DNA of 64,000 nucleotides from assembly GCA_965248605.1 (NCBI GenBank), contig CBDFJV010000007.1, positions 310,001 through 374,000 on the forward strand, read 5' to 3'. This DNA comes from CAUZJF01 sp965248605 (GTDB lineage Bacteria > Chloroflexota > Dehalococcoidia > Lucifugimonadales > CAUZJF01). Both the position numbers and the translations under genes were made by a program. Under the pieces are notes generated by a model, which ran no database searches, was not told the origin of the DNA, and saw only the letters and a list, made by a program, of their open reading frames with translations. Shown piece after piece: positions 59,476 through 64,000 of the stretch. Every line of letters starts with the position of its first letter. The stretch's first letter is position 1.

Positions 59476-60645
59476 TCAGGTAGTCGGAGCGGCTGCCCTC
59501 ATCTCGGACAGCGACACCTTGACCTCTTCGCGTACCGAGGCATCCTCGTCCTGCAGGGCCGAAGTGAGCGCCTCCTCCGCGTCAGTCCCGCCGATGCGGC
59601 CAAGCGCCCAGGCCGCATGCAGCCGGACCAGCGGCTCGTCCGAGGCCAGAGCGCTGGCCAGTGCGGGCACGGCAGCGCTGTCGCCGATGTTGCCAAGCGC
59701 GACGCAAACGTTGCGCTGCAGGCCGACCCGCTTGGCGCGCTTGATTGGGCTGTTGCGGAACCTCTCCCGGAAAGAGTGGTCGTCAAGATCCAGCAGTGGG
59801 ATCAGAGCGGGCGCGGCAAAGTCGTGGCGCTGCCGGAAAGCCGGCTCCAGGCTCTGCTCGACCTTGCGATTAACCGGGCAGACGTCCTGGCAGATGTCGC
59901 AGCCGAAGACCCAGTCGCCGACCAGCGGCCGGAGCTCTCTGGGAATCGCCCCCCGCAGCTCGATGGTGAGAAACGAGATGCACTTCCGATTGTCGATGAC
60001 GTAAGGAGCGACGATAGCCCCCGTAGGGCACGCGTCGATGCACAGAACGCACTCCCCACAGTTTTTGGCCAAGGGCTCATCGGGCTTCAGTTCGAGATCG
60101 GTGATCACCTGGCCTAGGAACACCCACGACCCGTGACTCGAGGTCAGAATGTTGGTGTTCTTCCCGAACCAGCCGACGCCCGCCCTCTCGGCGGCCGCCC
60201 GGTCGTTCATGGGCCCGTCGTCGACGAAGGTGCGAGTCCGGACAGGCCTGCCCGCGACGCCGGCCAGACCAGTTGCCAGCTCTTTCAGCTTGGCCTTGAT
60301 TACTTCGTGGTAGTCGTCGCCCCACGCATAGCGAGCTACTTTGCCGCGAGGGCCATCGTTAGAGGGGCTGGGTTCACCCGTGAGGTAGCTGATCGCAACG
60401 GAGACAATCGAGCGGGCATCATCGAGCAGTAGCTCGGGGTGTGTCGCCCGCCGGACCCGCTCCTCGGTGTACCACGGGAGGCCGTCCATGAGCCCATCGC
60501 GGACCCGTCCAACGGCGGCCTTCTCGTCGCGCAAGAACGGCTCGGCCGACGTGATCCCGACGATGTCGAATCCGAGCGATTCGGCGTACCGCTTCACCGC
60601 GGCTTCCAGACCGGTCTTGCTGTTAGGTTCGGCAGTCATTGGCAT
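59476..60645 (-). CDS. queG: Epoxyqueuosine reductase
   Basis: QueG reduces epoxyqueuosine to queuosine in tRNA using cobalamin and two [4Fe-4S] clusters. The 389 residues include DDGPMNDRAAAERAGVGWFGKN, CGECVLCIDACPTGAI (cluster 1) and FGCDICQDVCPVNR (cluster 2). C-terminal HEAT-like repeats follow (ALASALASDEPLVRLHAAWALGRIGG). All cluster cysteines are visible. Other queuosine genes are not in the window. Confidence 0.94.
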   Translation of the reverse strand: MPMTAEPNSKTGLEAAVKRYAESLGFDIVGITSAEPFLRDEKAAVGRVRDGLMDGLPWYTEERVRRATHPELLLDDARSIVSVAISYLTGEPSPSNDGPRGKVARYAWGDDYHEVIKAKLKELATGLAGVAGRPVRTRTFVDDGPMNDRAAAERAGVGWFGKNTNILTSSHGSWVFLGQVITDLELKPDEPLAKNCGECVLCIDACPTGAIVAPYVIDNRKCISFLTIELRGAIPRELRPLVGDWVFGCDICQDVCPVNRKVEQSLEPAFRQRHDFAAPALIPLLDLDDHSFRERFRNSPIKRAKRVGLQRNVCVALGNIGDSAAVPALASALASDEPLVRLHAAWALGRIGGTDAEEALTSALQDEDASVREEVKVSLSEMRAAAPTT

Positions 60646-60762
60646 GTCCGAGCGCCGCTAACTATAGCCCAGGGCCGGGTTGTATTGATACACTGGAAAC
60701 AGTGACTGAGGCGTGGATTATCGCAAGGTTTTGCGGTCCAAATCCCACTTCGATTTTTTCGC

Positions 60763-60792
60763 TTGACGGTGTGCCGACCGCTTCTCTATAAT
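60763..60792 (+). promoter_or_regulatory. Sigma-70 promoter of guaB3
   Basis: TTGACG (60763-60768), an 18-bp spacer and a perfect TATAAT (60787-60792) lie about 26 bp before the ATG. GGAGGT follows as the ribosome-binding site. Confidence 0.8.
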
Positions 60793-60818
60793 CGCGCAAA
60801 GTCCGGTCGGAGGTACCG

Positions 60819-61961
60819 ATGGCGAGCCCTCAGTTGAAAGAAATCAGGCGGGCCTACGGCTTTGACGAGGTCGCCATCGTGCCGGGCGAAGTGACCGTCA
60901 ACCCCGACCAGACGTCGATGGACTTTTCGGTGGACGGCATCACGCTCTCCACACCCGTCCTCGCCGCCGCGATGGACGCCATAGTCTCGCCCTCATTCGC
61001 ATCCGCCTTCGACAAGCTCGGCGGTATGGCGGTGATGAACCTCGAGGGCGTTCAGACGAAATACGACGATCCCGACAAGGTGCTCAACAAGATTGTGGAA
61101 ACACCGCGGGGGGAGGTACCGGCGCTCCTCCAGCAAGTTTACAGCGCCCCTATCAGGGAGGACCTAATAGGGGTGCGGATCGAGGAGATCAAGTCTAGCG
61201 GCGCCAAGTGCGCCGTTTCTGTTACCCCGGCTAGCACCAAGCGCCTGGCTCCCATCGCCGGCGACGCCGGAGCAGACGTAATCGTCGTTCAGTCGACAGT
61301 TACGACCGCCCGGCACATATCCAAGAGCCACCAGGGACTAGTGTTCTCCGAGCTTCTTGAGATGATCAACGTCCCGGTCATTGTGGGCAACTGCGTGACC
61401 TACGATGCGGCACTCGAGCTGATGGAGACCGGCGTCCAGGGCGTCATCGTAGGTGTTGGCCCCGGCGCCGCTTGCACCACCCGGGAGGTGACCGGCGTGG
61501 GCGTGCCCCAGGTGACGGCGACGCTAGACTGCTCAGCGGCAAGAGACGAGTTCTTCAGCCGGACCGGCAAGTACGTCCCGATAATCACGGACGGTGGCAT
61601 CCGGACGGGCGGTGACCTGTGCAAGGCCTTCGCCTGCGGCGCCGACGCCGTAATGATCGGCACTCCACTGGCCCAGGCCGAAGAGGCCCCCGGCAAAGGC
61701 TACAACTGGGGGATGGCCAGTCCCCATCCGGCGCTTCCCAGAGGCACGCGGGTCGAAGTCGGGACCAGAGGGACTCTCGAGCAGATACTGTTCGGGCCGA
61801 CCTCCATGGCCGACGGCACTCAGAACCTGCTCGGAGCGCTGGAAGTGTGCATGGGGATGGTCGGCGCTTTCAACATTCAGGACATGCATAAAGCCGAGGT
61901 CGTGATCGCTCCTTCGATCAAGACCGAAGGCAAGCACCTCCAGCTCGGCCTCGACCACTAG
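60819..61961 (+). CDS. guaB3: GuaB3 family IMP dehydrogenase-related protein
   Basis: A 380-residue IMPDH/GMPR-fold protein without CBS domains. LSTPVLAAAMDAIVS is the N-terminal barrel block and VGNCVTYDAALELMETGV follows. VGVGPGAACTTREVTGVGVPQ carries the catalytic-loop Cys, ITDGGIRTGGDLCKAFACGADAVMIG the phosphate site, and GTRVEVGTRGTLEQIL follows. It matches the GuaB3 subfamily of Actinobacteria, Cyanobacteria and Chloroflexi. It converts IMP to XMP or is a close relative. Confidence 0.9.
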   Translation: MASPQLKEIRRAYGFDEVAIVPGEVTVNPDQTSMDFSVDGITLSTPVLAAAMDAIVSPSFASAFDKLGGMAVMNLEGVQTKYDDPDKVLNKIVETPRGEVPALLQQVYSAPIREDLIGVRIEEIKSSGAKCAVSVTPASTKRLAPIAGDAGADVIVVQSTVTTARHISKSHQGLVFSELLEMINVPVIVGNCVTYDAALELMETGVQGVIVGVGPGAACTTREVTGVGVPQVTATLDCSAARDEFFSRTGKYVPIITDGGIRTGGDLCKAFACGADAVMIGTPLAQAEEAPGKGYNWGMASPHPALPRGTRVEVGTRGTLEQILFGPTSMADGTQNLLGALEVCMGMVGAFNIQDMHKAEVVIAPSIKTEGKHLQLGLDH

Positions 61962-62063
61962 TCGCCTATAGGCCGCCGCCCCGGCAAGCCCTATTCGAAC
62001 CCTTGAGGTCGTTTATTCGCCAAGCCCCGCCGAACGCTGCCAGTTCGACACTCACAATAAACG

Positions 62064-63185
62064 TTAGCCGCCGGACGGCACAGGGCATGTGATGGCTATG
62101 GCGTACTGCTCTAGAGTGTAGATCTCTTCGATCTGACCGGCGATTTCGTCGATGCGCCAGTCGCCCTCGGTGAGGTCCAGGGCATCCGCAAGCTCGTGAA
62201 GCGCCTGCAGCCTCATCAGGTTACCCGAGATGTCCGAAGGATAGGTCGGCGAGTAATCGACCGAGTTCGTCGACAACACGATTCGCTCAGGCGCATCGTT
62301 CCCGTAGACGTCGGTCCAGTTCGGGTCTGGGCCTGAGGCCTTCATTCCCACGCTGCCGTCGCCGTGGTAGAGACGAGCGACCTCCGGTGCAATCCACCGG
62401 GTCGACCCCGTCCAGGGCGTGCCAAGGCCTTCACTACATCGGGCGGTGCCCAGCGAGAGGTATTGCTTGCCTTTGTCGAGCGCGTCGGACCCGTCATGTC
62501 CTAGCCTGACGTTCAGCTGGACCCCCACCTCCGCCAGGTCCTTTTGTATGTGGGCCGCCACTTTTAGCGCGGTCGAACCTTCAGCCAGGCCGTCCTGTCC
62601 TACGCCACCAAGAAACAGCTCCAGGTTCCCCCTGCCGTCCAGCCGGTTGACGAATCCGTCCCCATCGGTGTCGTGGTAGCTCATCCGCTCCACAAGCCCG
62701 CGGGCCTTCTCGGGGTCGTACTCCAGTCCGACTGGCGAGAAATCCGCGTCCGCGCCATAGATCGTCGCGGCGATGGACTCCCGGTCGAGGGCGTGCGCCA
62801 CGGCTCGGCGGAAGTCCCGGGTCCGCACGAGGCTGCCGATCTCGCGGTCGAACTTGTAGTCCTGGTTGAGTGCGAGGTAGAGGCCAAGACCCGTGGACGT
62901 CACAACGTCGGGAGTGGTCGTGAGCAGGGGCGACGAGGGCTCCAGCACCCCAGAAGCGGGCGAATCGGTCGTGGTCCACGAAAGGCCGCCGAGGTACACG
63001 ACCGCCACGACGACGGCGGCAATTGCCGTGGTGACGACGGCGAAGCTTAGAGTCCGCCGTAGTCCGATACTGGCGATAGCATCCGCAAACACAGCCGTCG
63101 CTGGACGCTGCCGAACTTCGGTATCTTCTCTCGTCGCCCTACGCAATTCCTCCCCGAGACGAGGCAAGTATGGTATGTCGCTCAA
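62064..63185 (-). CDS. Membrane protein with partial peptide-binding-protein (SBP_bac_5-like) domain, putative anti-sigma partner
   Basis: A 373-residue protein. Residues 1-45 are cytoplasmic and charged, and 46-68 form a membrane helix (LSFAVVTTAIAAVVVAVVYL). Outside the membrane lies half of a family-5 solute-binding fold: VRTRDFRRAVAHALDRESI, LEYDPEKARGLVERMSYHDT, AAHIQKDLAEVGVQLNV and EEIYTLEQYAIAITCP. The other lobe is missing. Its start overlaps the ECF sigma stop by 4 bp, the classical position of an anti-sigma factor. No zinc HxxxCxxC motif is visible in the cytoplasmic part. Confidence 0.75.
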   Translation of the reverse strand: MSDIPYLPRLGEELRRATREDTEVRQRPATAVFADAIASIGLRRTLSFAVVTTAIAAVVVAVVYLGGLSWTTTDSPASGVLEPSSPLLTTTPDVVTSTGLGLYLALNQDYKFDREIGSLVRTRDFRRAVAHALDRESIAATIYGADADFSPVGLEYDPEKARGLVERMSYHDTDGDGFVNRLDGRGNLELFLGGVGQDGLAEGSTALKVAAHIQKDLAEVGVQLNVRLGHDGSDALDKGKQYLSLGTARCSEGLGTPWTGSTRWIAPEVARLYHGDGSVGMKASGPDPNWTDVYGNDAPERIVLSTNSVDYSPTYPSDISGNLMRLQALHELADALDLTEGDWRIDEIAGQIEEIYTLEQYAIAITCPVPSGG

Positions 63186-63742
63186 GACGGGACCTCCAGG
63201 ATCTCGGCCAGTCGCGACAGCCCGCGGTGAACACGGACCCGCGCCGTGCCTTCCGAGCAGCCCAGTGCGGAGGCGACGCTGCTATAGTCCATTTCCTCGA
63301 CCACGCGCAAACGAACAGCATCCTGCTCCTTCGCGCTTAGCTCGTGAAGCGCTGTTTTGAGTCTCGCGCCGTACGCCTCTGCGTCCACGAGTTTCTCTAT
63401 CCTCTCGATGGACTCGTCGTCCAATTCAGGAACACGGACTCCAAGTCGCTGGACAGCTCGGAGCTCGACCTTTCGGTTTCGCCAGTACTGGTTCAACTGG
63501 TTTCGGGCGACACCGAATAGCCAGGCCTTGCCAGGCTTGCCGATGTCACGGAACTTACCCCGGCTCTGGTAGGCCGATGCGAAGGTCTCTGCGACCAGAT
63601 CGGCCGAGTCTTCCGGGTTTAGTGTTCGTCTGTAGAAGTAGGCCAACACGTCCTCTGACCAGCGGTCGTAGAGCTGCCAAAAGACTGCGGGGTCGCGTCT
63701 CGACCGTACGATCAGCTCGGCGTCGCTCGGGCTCGGACTCAT
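63182..63742 (-). CDS. ECF-type RNA polymerase sigma factor
   Basis: A 186-residue sigma factor. Region 2 is LYDRWSEDVLAYFYRRTLNPEDSADLVAETFA and contains the AYFYRR/D-A-D pattern (split as described). The linker includes KAWLFGVARNQLNQYWR. Region 4 is LHELSAKEQDAVRLRVVEEM-DYSSVASALGCSEGTARVRVHRGLSRL. It is coupled to the downstream membrane protein. Confidence 0.93.
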   Translation of the reverse strand: MSPSPSDAELIVRSRRDPAVFWQLYDRWSEDVLAYFYRRTLNPEDSADLVAETFASAYQSRGKFRDIGKPGKAWLFGVARNQLNQYWRNRKVELRAVQRLGVRVPELDDESIERIEKLVDAEAYGARLKTALHELSAKEQDAVRLRVVEEMDYSSVASALGCSEGTARVRVHRGLSRLAEILEVPS

Positions 63743-63909
63743 CCGCCGCCACTCCTTTACAAGGACATGTAGCGAGCCGCGGGTTTCGTTACATGGGCGA
63801 CGATAGCAGACGTGCCATTTGAAGGCTCAACAACGAGGTTCGACCGAGGGTGTGGGGGTTGTTCCGTAGGCTAAGACGGAGAAGCTATAAAGCTAGTCGT
63901 CGTAGCCGG

Positions 63910-64000
63910 TCAGATCCAGCGTTCCACCCAGTCGTAGGCCTTGGCCCCGCTCCACCGGTGGCCGCCGACGAACTCGTCGACGTCGTAGCGCTCGGGCGCG
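63910..64000 (-). CDS. C-terminal end of an unidentified gene
   Basis: Thirty codons are visible, reading APERYDVDEFVGGHRWSGAK then AYDWVERWI and a TGA at 63910-63912. The rest lies beyond the window. The family cannot be named. The 63743-63909 gap shows no gene. Confidence 0.6.
   Translation of the reverse strand, partial: APERYDVDEFVGGHRWSGAKAYDWVERWI

Overview
The window looks like a GC-rich (roughly 60% or more by eye) bacterial chromosome. It is most consistent with an uncultured Chloroflexota of the Dehalococcoidia/SAR202 type. That is inferred from the mixture of genes: many amidohydrolase, sulfatase, SMP-30, NHL-repeat, DUF1501/DUF1800 and PhyH genes next to housekeeping genes, a long-form SRP RNA with an Alu domain, and frequent GTG/TTG starts. 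No 16S rRNA or marker phylogeny is available here to prove it.

Layout. 1-4680 (minus): a cut amidohydrolase, an NHL propeller, and a DUF1800/DUF1501 pair. 4835-6669: an NAD-dependent epimerase and a frameshifted acetamidase. 6779-9000: small enzymes (VOC, GNAT, DUF2087), a 49-residue Lys-rich gene with its own terminator, and an unknown protein. 9106-16769: moeA, pheT and pheS (with a clear promoter), then divergent comEA-like and RNB ribonuclease genes. 16818-22057: PPOX protein, thiD, a DnaQ-DinG helicase and a Tyr-phosphatase. 22082-30275: SMP-30, SDR, TIM-barrel, ispE, HAD and rsmA, a complete SRP RNA gene, and lepA.

30401-39472 is the most disturbed part. A Dam-type adenine methylase is coupled by a 4-bp overlap to a DGQHR (DndB-like) protein. 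The DGQHR gene is split by an IS1380-family element with a clean CTTAG duplication. A catabolic cluster follows (zinc alcohol dehydrogenase, amidohydrolase, Ser-type sulfatase). An IS630-family element then sits inside a tiny membrane-protein gene, which becomes intact again on excision.

39494-49355: a large NHL protein, a methyltransferase pseudogene, a complete AapJQMP-type amino-acid ABC transporter, a nitrilase-fold hydrolase with an apparent CTG start, and a sialidase-like protein. 50088-52175: a protein joining a bifunctional-nuclease domain to Clp-N repeats, and a methyltransferase. 52191-54836: a 2.2-kb islet (PhyH dioxygenase and SGNH hydrolase) flanked by an intact tRNA-Leu and a duplicated tRNA-Leu 3' fragment. 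Directly 5' of the tRNA are four 73-bp tandem truncated tRNA-Leu-like units behind an extended -10 promoter. 54873-58441: a membrane metalloprotease, an atypical CDF transporter, and a VapBC-like pair whose toxin is frameshifted. 58712-63742: an Nmad3-like protein, queG, GuaB3, and an ECF sigma factor coupled to a membrane protein carrying a peptide-binding-protein-like domain. The last 91 bases hold the end of another minus-strand gene.

The strongest candidates for something undescribed are the tRNA-Leu tandem array with its islet, the DGQHR/Dam pair, the sigma factor/solute-binding-like membrane protein pair, and the nuclease/Clp-N fusion.
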